A stretch of DNA of 64,000 bases from Eucalyptus grandis (GCF_016545825.1 NC_052621.1:5480199-5544198); one strand, 5' to 3'; counted from the first letter of the stretch, positions 14,924 to 27,738 are shown. The notes: generated by a model not told the origin, from the sequence alone. Program-made: numbers and translations.

Positions 14924-14925
14924 CT
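14640..14925 (+). repeat. Dispersed segment, first copy, ending in (CT)n
   Basis: A segment beginning 'ggagctgggaccgccg' and including 'cgtgcatgc', 'gtgggttgacta' and 'gtccgcgaaggaagga' recurs at 19952-20160, 20161-20380 and, more divergent, 32400-32520. This copy ends in a (CT)n tract at about 14892-14920. It is part of the large repeated unit rather than a gene. Confidence 0.55.
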
Positions 14926-15479
14926 GGGTCAACCTCTATGTTTGCCCAGCTCAGCTAGAGGGAAAGAAGATTGAGGTTTCCGTTCTTGATTCGAAGACCA
15001 ACCATTAACTGAATTTGCTCAAATTTAAATATGTTATTTATGAGACTGTTGGCTATGAATTGATCAATTTCATTCGATGAAAACCTCCTATGAATTCTCT
15101 AATCACAGTTAGGATTTTCTTGCTTTATTTATGTTAATCCACATTTGTGGTAAGGAAAACAGTTATATTATTAATATTAAACATCTAATGTGTGACTAGA
15201 GAAAACCACTTTGTGTATCTTACTTTCCTTAGTGATTAATAGAAGTTTTGGGCAATCTATAATTTTTCTCACATTGGGTTTCCACATAAAAATTTGATAT
15301 TTTTGCTGGCTTTGTCTTGTTATATTTACTTATCGTGAGGTTGTGTTGTATTGGCTGATTGTTGCTAAGGTTAAGTCAATTTCGGTCAATTTAGTTTTGG
15401 GGGAGATGTTGATCTTGGATTGGGTTTAATTCATAGAGAATTGTTGCTTTGATTTTCCCCAGCACTCTCTACACACACT

Positions 15480-15770
15480 GGAAAGCTAAAAGAAATGAAG
15501 GAAAATAATTGAAAAGAAGAATCAAATCGTCAACTAGCGATTGGAAACACGGCTGAAGCATGATCACGAAGTTAAGCTTAATTATTAACAATACATAATT
15601 TCATATGAAATTCATCTGATTGATTAATTCCTAAAGATACACGATGAGCTACTGGCTGCAGTAGCAACTACCACCACACGAAGAGCAACTCCATCCATTA
15701 TAAAAGGAATGAAGAACGCCTTGATTTATGCCTGCACTGTTCACCAACGTTTTTCAAATATTAGAGGCTT
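15480..15770 (-). repeat. Orphan NHL 3'-flank relic
   Basis: The text matches the 3' flank of the NHL copies ('ggaaacacggctgaagcatgatc', 'gatgagctactggctgcag', 'gaagaacgcc'), but no coding region follows it. It is the left-over end of a deleted NHL copy. The 15000-15480 stretch before it is AT-rich with no gene. Confidence 0.55.
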
Positions 15771-15779
15771 GTGACAGCG

Positions 15780-16955
15780 CATAAGGCTTAGTTTGATTCG
15801 CAAAAATAAAAATGATTTGAAAAAAAAAATTTCCTTAATATTTTTTTTTTTTTTGGTAAAGATAAAAATTTCCTTAATATTGATCTCTTGTGTCGGTTAC
15901 AAAAGTGAATAAATGAAAGTTATTTTCATTGTTTGCACAAAATATTTAGACATGAACTATTGTTGATAAAGAAAACATTGTTCAACGATTGAATATTTCA
16001 AGCCACGTGAGCATATATTTTTAGAAAAATATTTTTCAAATTATTTTATTTTTTTGGAACAAACAGACGTACCCCAAGTCGGCATTTTATATATTTTTAA
16101 AATGCTGTAAGCTCTTGTTAATAAATGAACTCGTCAAGATTTGTGAAAAAGTTAATAGTGGAACATGTTGGGAGACATGTTGGGCTATCTGGCCTTTGCG
16201 CACTGTACTTCACGTTAGGACCAAACAATGACCCTATCCAAGTTGCCTTTGGTCCTAATCCATTCATTAATAGAGTATATTTATAGCCCTTAAATCTATA
16301 TCCACATCATATGTTGGAACATCAATTTCGGTTCCCATTAAATTCAGCCCATATTGATCCGTAATTCACTATCCATGATATGCGGGTTCGGTTCACAGCT
16401 TTCGCATAAAAACTACTGAGAGTTCCCATTATTCTTTACTTGGGCTCTGAGAAATTTCTTTCTAGTGTCTATATCGACGCATTTTATCAATGAAATTGCC
16501 CATATTTTATAATGGCCAGTTTGATTAGCCCCTACACACGTGATATGTGATTTCTTGAGAATGATTAAAGGTATGCTAAGCCTGCATAAGAAGACTTACG
16601 AATTAAATGACCATCGCGTCTTCAGTATTTCTTTTTGTTGAAGAAAAAAAAAGGTTTACACTCTGTTGTCAACACAAATAGTAAAAGAGTCACACCTTAC
16701 AAATTAAATGATGAAATTTATTAGAGTAAAATTAGCGAAAGTCAATTTATAAGGGTGGATATCAAGTTAAGGTCGTCGCACACATCATATCAATTATCTA
16801 TTTTGTGGAATTTCCAACAATCTTTTATTACATAATTTTCTAGACGGGGAAAATGGAGGTAGTTGGATTGAGTAATCTCCTCCTCCTCTCTCCAAGTAAT
16901 TGATAGTTAGACGCTAAAGTATGCCGATTTTCTTCTCCTCCTTCTTCTCCTTCTC
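15780..16955. other. AT-rich duplicon segment, no gene
   Basis: The part at 16130-16500 matches both flanks of copia-1 (20390-20498 and 29185-29420), showing the ancestral uninterrupted site. The part at 16620-16860 matches 1400-1570, 17400-17650 and 29590-29830. No reading frame of interest is seen. Confidence 0.5.
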
Positions 16956-16959
16956 CTTC

Positions 16960-17080
16960 TCGGAGACGTTGGGGAGGTCAGAGAGAGAGAGAGGGAGTCA
17001 AGCTGGAACGCTGGAGGACGAGGGTTCAGGACGAGCCACACGACGGCGATGACTGCGTTGATCGAGGAAACAAGGAGGTT
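16960..17080 (-). pseudogene. NHL coding relic (membrane-helix region)
   Basis: About 120 bp match the NHL segment that encodes the membrane helix and the start of the LEA_2 core (compare 13716-13830: 'ttggggaggtc.gaga', 'agtcaagctggaacg', 'gggttcaggacgagccac'). Nothing on either side continues the gene, so this is an isolated fragment of another lost copy. Confidence 0.6.
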
Positions 17081-18492
17081 AGAAGCTGGATAATATCAAA
17101 AGTTGATTTTTGAGTTGGTCCCTCGGCCTCCAAGTTGGCTAATTATTCTTTGCTTGCTCATGAACAAGCAAAAAGAGAAGTGGGCTGAGCCCATCTTTAT
17201 ATGGTTGAGCTTCTTGAGCACGTGGGCCAATATGTGATACTATGGGCCTAGGAAAGGACTAATAATGAAAATCAGCCAATACATGTAGATATATATATAT
17301 ATATAAGGTATGCTAAGTCTCAATAACGAGATTAACATATTAAAAGATGCGTTGGATTCTTACTAAATTATTGGGCATTGGACATTGAGTCTTGTTAAAT
17401 ATTAATGCTATTTCTATTCGTTTATAATGAAAATGTCTACACTCTATCGACATAAATAGTAGTGGAGTTGCAACGTAAGGAATAAAGGGTGAAACTTTAT
17501 TTGAGAGAAAGTTGTGGAAGTCAATCTGTAAGGGCGAATATCAAGTTAGGGTCATTGCATGCACCATAATAATTATCTATTTTGTGTGATTTCCAACAAT
17601 CGAGCACTCCGTTTAGGCCACATGTATTCGTAGTGATTTTCCACATGGGGAAAATAAATGTAGTTGGATCGTGCAATATGCTGATTCTTTTTGCCTATTT
17701 GGACGCTAAAGTATCGCCTAGTAATCGATAGTTACATGCTAAAGTAGACCGAGCCACGGCATGCCAAAAAAATAAAAATAAAAAGCCGGTTTTATTTAGA
17801 CATGATGGGATCTAAGTCAACCTAGGTCAGCGGATTGTTTTTGGCGTAGAAGTCAACGGAATCCGTCGTTGTTTATATCTGATTCGGGCAAGAAGTTGAC
17901 GCCGTTCGTTTCTGAGCTTTTTCTAGTAAATTGACTTAAAAGAGGAAGGAGCCGAGAAGGCACCAACCTGCGTGTTCCACCCTTGACCTTTGCAGTCACG
18001 ACAAAGAAGAACATAAAATATGGCTCTATAATTAGTTGACTTTATGCATGTCATTACCGATCGACCTCTCCATCCACTCGCAACATTTCTACCTTAATTT
18101 CTACCAACGTACGTATCTCTCTCTCTCTCTCTCTCAACGCGCACTGGAAAGCTAAAAGGAAGAAGATCGTCACCTGATGATTGTAAACACAACTGAAGCA
18201 TGATCGCGAAGTTGAGCTTACTTATTACAATACATAATAATCTCAAAATTAACTTCATTCGATCGATTAGTTTCTAAAAGGTACACGATGAGCTACTAGC
18301 TACAGAAGCAGCTAATTCTACACGAAGAGAAACTCCATCCATTCAAAAAGGAATGGAGAACTCCATGATCCATGCATCCACTATTACTAACGTTCTTCAG
18401 AGTTAAGGAAATGATGATCATGAGGAAATTGATCATTGGAACACCCGAGAGTAATGATGAAAAGTTGAGCTTTCCCATTAATTTTCTGCTGA
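17081..18492. repeat. Duplicon DNA 3' of NHL copy C
   Basis: The block at 17400-17650 repeats the 16620-16860 block. The part at 17700-18492 repeats the 3' flank seen at copies A and B and includes a short (CT)n at 18115-18134. A (TA)n run is at 17290-17304. No gene is seen. Confidence 0.5.
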
Positions 18493-19146
18493 TTAAGCGA
18501 AGCGAACCAAGCAATCCTTCCCCCTATCTTTTAACTTCCCAGTGCGTGTCGATGAGGAGAGCTCGAGGCTCAAATTCTCGCATCCCACCTTCACCGACAT
18601 GCGCTTGCTCGGCCAATATGCATGCATGAACTTGACGCTAACCTTCATCTTCACGGACATCACTGCCTCACCCACAGGGAACTGAAACGGCCTCTTCTTC
18701 CTCATTCCTCGGCAAGGCCTCAGGGCTGTTTTGCCCTCGAAGATGAGGACTTCTTGGCTCCTTTTGTTGATGGGATACTCCGACGATGCTGTGTGGTTGG
18801 GGCTCAAGAGAGGGAGCTGGCACTTGCAGTGAACTATTGCGAGCCAGAGGTTGACGTCCTGGATGACCACGCCGAGTTTCTTGTTTGGGTTGGTGGCGGT
18901 GAGCTGGATCCGAACGTGGGGTCCTGGAGGACGGGATGAGGCATCGGAGGCAGTGGGGAGGCCGGAGAGGGACAGGGAGTCAAGCCGGAATGCGGGAGGG
19001 CGGGGGTTTAGGACGAGCCACGCGACGGTGATGACCGTGCCAATCGAGACAATGAGGAGGACCAGTGACTGCATCGTACGGGAGACGATTCTGAAGGATT
19101 TGGAGGAGGAGGTGGGGGCGGCGGCGGTGATGGCAGAGGTAGCCAT
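18493..19146 (-). CDS. LEA_2 / NDR1-HIN1-like (NHL) protein, copy C
   Basis: This is a 217-aa single-exon gene. It has a short Ser/Ala/Thr-rich leader, a membrane helix at about 29-50 (MQSLVLLIVSIGTVITVAWLVL) and a LEA_2 domain with QLTATNPNKKLGV, FMHAYWPSK and the closing GKDCLVRFA. The start is the Met at 19144-19146. A TATA box (19223-19230) lies 77 bp upstream, and the longer frame reaching 19242 would begin before that TATA box. Compared with copy B the leader lacks the Thr run and a few residues are missing before VMSVKM. It is most likely functional, since the frame is intact and promoter spacing is conserved. Confidence 0.85.
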   Translation of the reverse strand: MATSAITAAAPTSSSKSFRIVSRTMQSLVLLIVSIGTVITVAWLVLNPRPPAFRLDSLSLSGLPTASDASSRPPGPHVRIQLTATNPNKKLGVVIQDVNLWLAIVHCKCQLPLLSPNHTASSEYPINKRSQEVLIFEGKTALRPCRGMRKKRPFQFPVGEAVMSVKMKVSVKFMHAYWPSKRMSVKVGCENLSLELSSSTRTGKLKDRGKDCLVRFA

Positions 19147-19222
19147 CGGGAGAAAACTTCTCCGTTGCCTAAGAGTAGTGAAGAAGGATGTGATGGAGGG
19201 AAGAAACTGGATCGACGATATG

Positions 19223-19230
19223 CTTTTATA
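19223..19230 (-). promoter_or_regulatory. TATA box of NHL copy C
   Basis: TATAAAAG on the minus strand, at the same spacing from the start codon as in copy B. Confidence 0.6.
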
Positions 19231-19246
19231 ATAAAGGGTCAAACAA

Positions 19247-19950
19247 AATTTTCGCTACGTCCGAGAACATTCGCGGCTTCTTAACCCTTTTACTCCTGGT
19301 GTGAAAGGCGAGACGGGAGAGAATGTCGCCGCGAGCAAAATGTAGTGAAAACGTGTATTCTCGCTCGTGCGTTTTCTACCTAAGTGAAAAGGGAATCACC
19401 ATGGTATGACGTTGGCGAGAACAAATCCAAATAGGATTTTTCTTCTTGGGGGGAAAAAAGGCGTTGTATTGACAAGACTTAATCTTGCACTTTTGGGCAT
19501 ATTCTCGTGTAAATCATAAGTAATCTTGGAGTGAGATCGGTCTACCAAATCAGTTTATAAAATAATTTGGCTAGTATTCAATTTTGCATCATATTTACGG
19601 TGGACCCATTTGTTTTCCATATCATATTTTTACTACCACCTCTATCTTTAGCTTTAAACTCTTGAGTTTTATACTGTAGTATCTCAAATCGGGCTCTTAG
19701 TAAGTACTTCTTGAAGGTACGGAGGCCAAACGGGTAAACGGGATATTTTGAAATTAAACGAATTTAATAGAAAACTCGTCTGTCTGATGACAAATGACGT
19801 GCCGAAAAAAGAAATTTTAAAGCTGAAATTTGGGGATATATTTCCCAAAGTCGCCGTTTTATGGTGGAAGAAACGAGTAGTTGGACGGTAATATCTGTCG
19901 CTACCAAGGCAAGAGGCGAGAAACTGCTCGTATGAAAACCGCGGAAGCAG
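19247..19950. other. Upstream region of NHL copy C
   Basis: This parallels 14049-14610 upstream of copy B. The reading frames at 19684-20063 on the minus strand carry no recognisable motif and overlap the dispersed segment. Confidence 0.4.
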
Positions 19951-19970
19951 GCAGGAGCTGGAACCGCCGC

Positions 19971-20344
19971 TTTTTGGTTTTGAAGGTCCGTGCATGCACA
20001 AGTGGGTTGACTTACTTTTGGAAGTGGTTGGAAGTGGGCTTTACGTTCCTTCGATCCCCACATGGCATCATCTTATGTCCGCGAAGGAAGGAACCGAGAA
20101 GGCGAACGGCATGTAAAACCCGCTCGACATTTCTACCTCGTAGGTTCTTCCAGTGTACGTCTTTTTGGTTTTGAAGGTCCGTGCATGCACAAGTGGGTTG
20201 ACTTACTTTTGGAAGTGGGCTTTAGGTTCCTTCGATCCCCACACCACATGGCATCATCTTATGTCCGCGAAGGAAGGAACCGAGAAGGCGAACGGCATGT
20301 AAAACCCGCTCGACATTTCTACCTCGTAGGTTCTTCCAGTGTAC

Positions 20345-20382
<38 letters not shown>
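19971..20382 (+). repeat. Tandem duplication of the dispersed segment with (CT)n
   Basis: The unit starting 'tttttggttttgaaggtcc' occurs at 19971 and again at 20162, a spacing of 191 bp, and the copies are nearly identical. The first unit carries an extra 10-bp step (ggaagtggttggaagtgg). The second ends in a (CT)n tract at about 20344-20380. No protein is supported. Confidence 0.8.
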
Positions 20383-20384
<2 letters not shown>

Positions 20385-20498
20385 AAGATTTGTAAATAGC
20401 AAATTGTGAAACACGGTGGGAGACATGTTGGTCTATCTGGCCTTCGTGCACTGCACTTCATGTTCGGACCAAGCAATGACCCGATCCAAGTTGCCTTT

Positions 20499-20724
20499 TG
20501 AAAGAAGATGAAGAAGACTAGAGAGATTTGTGAATTTCGTGTATTCAATATATATTCGATGTACAATGCTTCTGTAATTATAGTATAGAAAAGAAATAAT
20601 AAAGGCAAAGAAATATTTAGAAATCAAATCTATTCTCAATCTAAGATTTCTAGCTAATTTATGTACAGACCAATTTGGTCAAGAATCCGAGTGTATCTTC
20701 TAGATTGATGCATATCTTCCAACA
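20499..20724 (-). repeat. 3' LTR of copia-1
   Basis: A 226-bp repeat, ends TG...CA, matching 28955-29179. Confidence 0.9.
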
Positions 20725-20731
20725 CTACCCC

Positions 20732-23690
20732 TCAAGCTGGTGGCTGGTAGATATCCAAGACTCCTAGCTTGCTTAGTAGATATGCATGATGTCTTTGATA
20801 TAGAGGTTTGGTGAAAATATCAGCTGGTTGTTCTTCCGTTCCAATTCCTCTGGTCTCGATTACTCCTTCTTGAACCTTGTCTCGAGTGAAATGACAATCC
20901 ACTTCTATATGCTTTGATCTTTCATGAACTATAGGATTTGCTGCAAGTTTGAGTGCGGCATCGTTGTCACGTAACAACTTAGTCGGACCCTTCAATTTTA
21001 TCCCAAGATCCCCAAGTAGTCCCCGTATCCATATGATCTCACAAGTAGTCTTTGACATAGCTCGATACTCGCCGGCTGAAGATAATGATACGGTAGCCTG
21101 CTTCTTGGTTTTCCATGAAAGAAGAGAATTTCCAAGTTTAATACAAAACCTGTAATGGATCGTCGACTCATAGGACAGTCGCATAATCGCATCACGGTAT
21201 GCTAACATTTCCATGCTGCAATCTCTGGATAAAAGAATCCCTAGTCCCGACACTTCTTCAAATATTTCACGACCTTCAAAGCAGCATTTAAGTGAGACAA
21301 CTTAGGACTATGCATGAACTGACTGAGAGTCTGCACTGCATATGATATGTCGGGTCTGGTCATAGTCAAGTATATAAGTTTCCCAACGAGTTTCTGATAA
21401 CCTGAAGGATCATTAAGGACGGGATCATGATTTTCATATGTCCCGGCATCATAATCCTTGGTGGTCAATTTCACATTTTGCTCAATTGGAATGACTGATG
21501 GTTTGCATCTTAACAATCCTGCCTCTGATACAATCTCCAGCACAAATTTCCATTGACTAAGAGAAATCCCGCGATCAGATCTAGCAATTTCTATCCCAAG
21601 GAAGTATCCGGGTGCTCCCAAATCTTTAATGTGAAAAGTAAGGTGCGATACTTTTTGAATCTCTCTATCGTAGTTCTATCATTTCCCATAATGAGGATAT
21701 CGTCAACATATATCATCAGATAAATAAATGACGTACCTTGATTCCATGTGAATAAGGCGTAATCATATCTGGACTGCTTGAAACCCGTAGAAGTGATAGC
21801 ATCGGCAAATTTGGCATATCATTGCCTAGAAGCTTGCTTAAGACCATAAAGAGATTTACGGAGACGACATACTCTATTTTCCCCCTGTCTCCGTAATCCT
21901 TGAGGAATATCCATGTAGATTTCCTCTTCTAGATCTCCATGCAGAAAGGTGTTATGCACATCCATTTGATGTAATGGCCAATCATTAATAGCAAAGCAAC
22001 AGATAAAAATGATCTTACAGTTACGTCTTTGGCGATGGGAGAAGAGGTCTCATGATAGTCAAACCCTTCCCGTTGAGTAAATCCTTTGGCCACCAATCGA
22101 GCTTTGTAACGCTCAATGGATCCATCAATGCGGTATTTGATCTTGTAAACCCATTTGCATCCGATGGGTTTCCTATTTGGTGGTGGAGTGACCAAATCCC
22201 GGAGTCCCATTTGCGGTTAGTGCCTCGCAATTCAGCCCCCATGGCTTCTTGCCATCTTGGGTCTTTGGCTGCTTCTTCATAAGTAGATGGCTCGATATCC
22301 TCTGATATTCAACTCACACAACATCTATGTTCCGGTGAGAGTCTATGGAACAAAACATAAGACGATATTGGGTAATGAATACCTGGTGAGTTTAGGGATG
22401 CACAAACATAGTCTTGTGTCTAGGCTGGCGGTCGTGTAGACCGACCAGATCGTCGAGGAGGATTCACTTGAACGGGAGTTGAGGATATTTCCGTATTGCC
22501 AACTTCATTGGAGGACTCTTCGATCATGGAGAAATTTCCTTGAACCGCGTCATTTGAATTTTCAGTAATTTCTGGTGCGAGATCTCGAAGCCATTAGAGT
22601 AATTAGCGCTTGAGTTCTGTGACAAGGTATTCAATATGTGGAAATTCTTCCATAGAGAAAGACTTACCAGAAGTGTTTGATGCCTCCTTGAAGAATCCCT
22701 TTCCTTGAAAGGAAAAACATCTTCGTGAAATATTACATCTCTGCTGATGAAGAATTCTAGTGTTGATTGGTCCAAGACACGATACCCTTTTGTAAATTCG
22801 GATAACCCATGAATATGCAGCGTCGTGCTCGAGGGCTCATTTTGTTTCGAGGACCCAAGACAGTAGCAAAGCACTAGCAACCGAATATCCTTAAGTGTCT
22901 CAATTCCGGTTTCTTCTTGAAGAGTAATTCAAATGGAGTTTTTCCATTGAGAACCCGAGTTGGCATACGGTTGATGAGATATGCTACAGTAATTATGCAT
23001 TCACCCCAATAATCTTCTGGAATAGATGCTTGAAACTTTAATGCACGTGCAACTTCTAATAGGTGACGATGCTTATGCTCCACTACTCCATTCTGTTGTG
23101 GAGTATAAACACAAGTACTCTCACGAAGAATTCCTTGAGATGATAAGAGTAAACCGTAGTCATTATTGAAAAACTCCCTGCCATTGTCTATCCTAACTCG
23201 TTGAATAGATCTTCCAAATTGATTCTTGGATGGAGCAATGAAAGTTTTAAGTATGAGAAAACTTGTCCTTTGGACTGCATCAGAAAACCCACGTGGCACG
23301 AGAATAATCGTCCACAATCGTCAAGAAATATCGGGACCCATCATGATGTTGGGTATGATAAGGACCCTAGACATCTATGTGAATTAAAGAGAAAATATTC
23401 ATGGTACGATTGTTACTAAGAGAAAAAGGAATGCGTGATTGCTTTGCAATGGGACATATTTGACACTTAGAGTAAGGAATGGAAGCACTATGACCCAAAC
23501 GTGAATGTAAAAGGTAGTCTTTATCATTGGTAGTCGTGTTACACAATGACATTTTATTTGAAGGAAATAAAGATAAATTACTTGGAGAATTCTTCCATAG
23601 AAATAATCCTTCAGAAAGACTACCCAAGCCCATCACTTTGCCGCCGAAAGGGCCTGAAATAAGCAAGAGTCGAACCAAACAATACACGAC
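20732..23690 (-). pseudogene. copia-1 pol: integrase, reverse transcriptase, RNase H (broken)
   Basis: Read from 23690 downward. The GAG-pre-integrase region has HSRLGHSA..PYSKCQICPIAKQSR. The integrase core follows with its second Asp (RIDNGREFF) and the Glu region (PQQNGVVEHKHRHLLEVARAL). The reverse transcriptase starts near 22210 with [21 protein letters not shown] and has an intact YVDDI motif near 21700. RNase H (20732-21253) has the copia tail motif (HIEVDCHFTRDKVQEGVI). The pieces lie in different frames with stops between them, so no full polyprotein is made. Confidence 0.85.
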
Positions 23691-24610
23691 AGAATTTTCT
23701 CTGCAGACTCGGACACAGAAATAAGATTGAATTGAAATTCTGGAAGGAAAATAACATTTTGAAGTGTGATTTGTGGGCTGAGTTTGACTGTTCCAGTGAT
23801 TTTGACATGAGTACTATTTCCATTTGGTAATTGAACAGAAATAGGAAATTCTAAATCCTCATGAATATTTGAAAATAATGCCCTCTCACAAACAATATGA
23901 TCACTTGCCCCAAAATCAATTATCCAGGTTTTTCTGGAAATAATATTGATCAAGCAACAAGAAATACTTGAGAAATTTCCTCCTTTGTTTGAGGTGTCTA
24001 ATTTATGTATTGCCTGCATTAGTTGCTGGTATTGGTCATTTGTAATAGACCGATCAGCATTAGAAAAACCAACCCGATAACCTGCAGAAATTCTTTTTCC
24101 TTTTTCTCGGGTTTACCGTGTAATTTCCAGCAATTTTCCACTGTGTGGTGTGGCCTTCTGCAAAAATCACAATATAATTTACCCTTTTTTGGGTTAAAAT
24201 TTTTTTGCAGATGCTGAGAAAATTCCTCCACCGTCGGATCCCGAGAAATAATTCCCACCGTCGGATGCGAGGGAAATGCCGCCACCGTCAGATGTCTTCC
24301 AAGTCCCCTCATCTCGTCCGTTGGATCCGGACGAGTAGATAGGCCCTTTTGGGCCGTCCGATCCGCACGGCAAATCTTAGCCGCTCGTTCCTCCCTTTTT
24401 AAGGAGACAGGAATCCTCAGATCCGGATGCCCGTAACCCTAGCTCACCCCCTTTTTCGTGTGCTAGGGTTTTGGGTGTCCAATTTTGCCGCTCGCCGCGA
24501 CTGGCCAAAGCGAAGCTCTCTCCTCCTTTCGCTAGTTCTAATGAAGCGAGCCTCTGGCTTTCTTCCTGGACAGCTAATTGAAAGATCCGCCCGAGAGGTG
24601 GCACGGGTTC

Positions 24611-27600
24611 TGTCACGCCCCGAACCCCGAGCGCGCGCACATCCCACTACGGTCGATCAAAATGCGACATCCCGGGATATGTCGCCGACCCATTCATTTA
24701 TTTACGCATGCGGAAGCGAAACAAATCCCCGACAATAAAATACGGGATAGAAAAGCAAAAGCAAAACCACAACATAACACTTCCATAATTCAACGGAATA
24801 CAAACAGAGGTCTACGGCCAAAAGTCTACAAAAGACCGGCTCTTAAAAATGAATTGTCCTACGACCTACAAGTCGGACACGTTCTCCAATCTTATGACTT
24901 CACCTCTGCAACTCCTCAATGCCAACCAAAGCTATATGGCCGCTCCGTTCACACGGGACTGAAATGGTTATTCAATAACCACCGAGACAACGTCTCAGCA
25001 AGTTCAACCCCTAAACCCCTATTAGAAAGAAAATACGCCGGGTGGCCTAGCCACACCACACGAAGACTTACCTCGCCTCGGCCTTCATCTCGGGTTAGCA
25101 CAATTTATATAATTCAACCACGTACAATTATGATAACCAAACAACCATGGCTCAATCACATTATCAAAACAATTCAACCACTTGGATCGTCTCAGCGATC
25201 AATCGACTCGGCCGATTACATGTCATTCTAGCAAATCAATCATTGCTCACAATCACGGCCCACTCGGCAAAATTAGAATCAGTGGCATCACGGCCCCACT
25301 CGGCGCGACCTTTAACAGGTGGCATATAACGGCCCCATCGGGCGCGACCTCTAGTAGGTGGCATATAACGGCCCCGTTGGGCACGACCTTTATCAGGTGG
25401 CATATAACGGCCCCATCGGGCGCGACCTCTAGTAGGTGGCATATAACGGCCCCATCGGGCGCGACCTCTAATAGGTGGCATATAACGGCCCCATCGGCGC
25501 GACCTTTATCGGAGTGGCATATAACGGCCCCATCGGGCGCGACCTCTAGTAGGTGGCATATAACGGCCCCATCGGGCGCGACCTCTAGTAGGTGGCATAT
25601 AACGGCCAATCGCCCATCAATTTCCACAATTAGAATTTCATAAAGAACCCCTATAAATCACAATTACACTCAATTCATCACAACCAATCATCAATTTCAA
25701 ATTCTAAATGCACAAAGAACGATCGGCACGAAATTCGAGCAAATAAGGTCCCAATGAAAATTTTCGGAATTTAATAAATAATTAAATTTATTCCGAAAAT
25801 AATTAAATAATAATATCCATAGTTTTCGAAATCCACACTCAATTTATAATATCCAATCATCAATTTCAAAATCCGAATGTATCTTTTGAATGCGACCGAC
25901 GAAATTCTGAGAATTTAGGGTCCCGACCAAAATTTTCGGAATTTAATAAATAATTAAATTTATTCCGAAAATAATTAAATAATATTTTAATAATTTCGAA
26001 TAATAATATATTATTAAATTATTTAATGATTTCGGGATATTTAAATAAATCAAAAGTAAATTCCTTTATGTCACATCAATGATTATATTAATATAAACAC
26101 CCACTTAACTTTAAATTAAACACAATTTAAGTTAATCAAGCACATTAATATAATCTACACTTAAATAAATTAAACTAACCACCTAATAACACTTAACATA
26201 AACTAAACACACCTAAAGCATCATTAACCCTCTAAGCGAGGTTTAGTGAGTTAAACTCACCGGATTAGCGAGCCGAGCGGACCAAAACGACGAGCACGAC
26301 GCGAGGATCGACTTTCCTCAAAGCGGGCCGAGCATCCGGGCTCGGGAAGGCGGCCAAAACGAGCCAAACATGGGCTGCCATACCCATTTTCTGGGTTGCT
26401 GATCGGGGCCGAGAGGGAGCAGATCCGGCGTCGGTTCGGGCGGCCAAGGGCGGCGGAGGCAAGGTGAAGCTCCGGCGGGCTAAGGCGGGGCCGCACGGTG
26501 GCTCACGGCGGCCGATTCGCGGCCTTGGCTGGCCGAACAACCTCCCGGAGGCGAAGACAAGTGAGGACGACAACGGTGGCTGCTGGCGCGAGCTGGGCGG
26601 AGCGGGGCGGAGGGACCAAACGGCGGCAAGCTGCGACGGCGAGGAGCTCCGGCTGGCGGTGCACGACGGCCATGGCTGCTCGGGCTTGCTGCTGGGCGTC
26701 CGAGGAAGAAGAAGAAAACTTCCATGGAGGAATCGCACGGGAGAGAGGAAGAAGAGAGAAGGAGGAGAGAGAGAGATGGGACCATTCCCTTTCCTTTTTT
26801 TTTTTTTTCTTTAATCCCACAAAAATGGCGTCACCACGACATCATCCATGATGTCATACTCCACTCACTCAAAACTCCCACAACCTTATTCCAATGGGTT
26901 CAATTCCATTTTCCGCCGGGGTCCAATTCTTGTACATTCACTTTCTTCAATTCTCATCAATTCTCTTCCAATTGAACTAAATTGAAGTCCATAAAATTAA
27001 TCCAATGTCACCACACTTCAATTCACATCTTCACTTGTCCATAGAACCAACTTAAGTCCCAAAAGTACGACCAAAAGCGGGCCTACTAATTTCTCGAGCC
27101 AAATTAGCCATTTCTTGATTATTTTGCTAAAAAGCTCGACTTGCATGAAAAATCTTCCAAAGATGATTCAATGATCTTGAAATGATTTGCTGACACACCC
27201 GACTTCCAATTTCGAATTCGATCTCAATTCCACTTAATTTCACTTTGGCACGATACTAGCGCAGCCCAACCTACCGGGTAGCTTTTAGAGATTTTTATGC
27301 ATTTGACCTGTGGTTGATCATCTCAAGCCACAATGTACATCTTTGAAACATTGGCGAATTTCGGTTGTCGAGGTAATCTCAAGGTTTCAAATACGAACAC
27401 GGGGTACCCAATCGATAGAAAAGTCGGTCCAGTGCCAATCGACAAGAATTGTGCGATCTGGTGAAATCACCCACACCTGATGACATGCCTCTCGTCGAGT
27501 CGACCTATCTCCACCTTTAATCGATTTTAATTGTGCCGTAATGAACCTTGCAGACTAGCTCGGTCGAAGGTCGCTTCTGGTCAAATTCTCGAGTCGATGC

Positions 27601-27738
27601 ATTAGAAACTCTTAACGCTTTCACCCGATGGACTAGTTTCCACATGAGTGGCCAACTCCGGAAAAGAACTATATGCGTGCCAACGAAATGCCCGTCTCAA
27701 TTTATTGAAAATAGAATCGGAAAAATCGGGATGTCACA
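24611..27738 (+). mobile_element. 3.1-kb solo LTR nested in copia-1 gag
   Basis: The sequence starts TGTCACGCCCCG and ends GGGATGTCACA. It is flanked on both sides by GGTTC (24606-24610 and 27739-27743), a perfect 5-bp target duplication, and it interrupts copia-1 gag cleanly. It has no gag-pol coding, so it is either a solo LTR left by recombination between two LTRs or a short non-autonomous element. The length and the TGTCAC...TGTCACA ends resemble LTRs of the Del/Tekay chromovirus group of Ty3/gypsy, which is inference. Inside are a minisatellite (25281-25607), an AT-rich part (25620-26230) and a GC-rich part (26260-26720). The GC-rich part gives long but meaningless frames on both strands. 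Confidence 0.8.
25281..25607 (+). repeat. 39-bp minisatellite within the solo LTR
   Basis: About eight head-to-tail copies of a 39-bp unit containing 'gtggcatataacggcccc' and 'gggcgcgacct'. Because 39 is a multiple of three, all frames stay open and produce fake repetitive proteins (13-residue period). One unit (about 25483-25520) has small indels. It is not a CRISPR array: there are no unique spacers. Confidence 0.9.

Noticed and set aside
18372..19231. Plus-strand frames opposite NHL copy C
   Set aside because: Antisense shadows. The minus frame has the LEA_2 domain, a conserved TATA box and matching copies.
25236..25643. Long repetitive open frames on both strands, and a CRISPR-like look
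   Set aside because: The unit is 39 bp with no unique spacers. The frames stay open only because the repeat length is a multiple of three. It lies inside a eukaryotic LTR.
26257..26851. Seven overlapping frames of 79-157 codons on both strands
   Set aside because: GC-rich part of the solo LTR. All frames are open by composition and show low-complexity Arg/Ser/Pro text with no domain.
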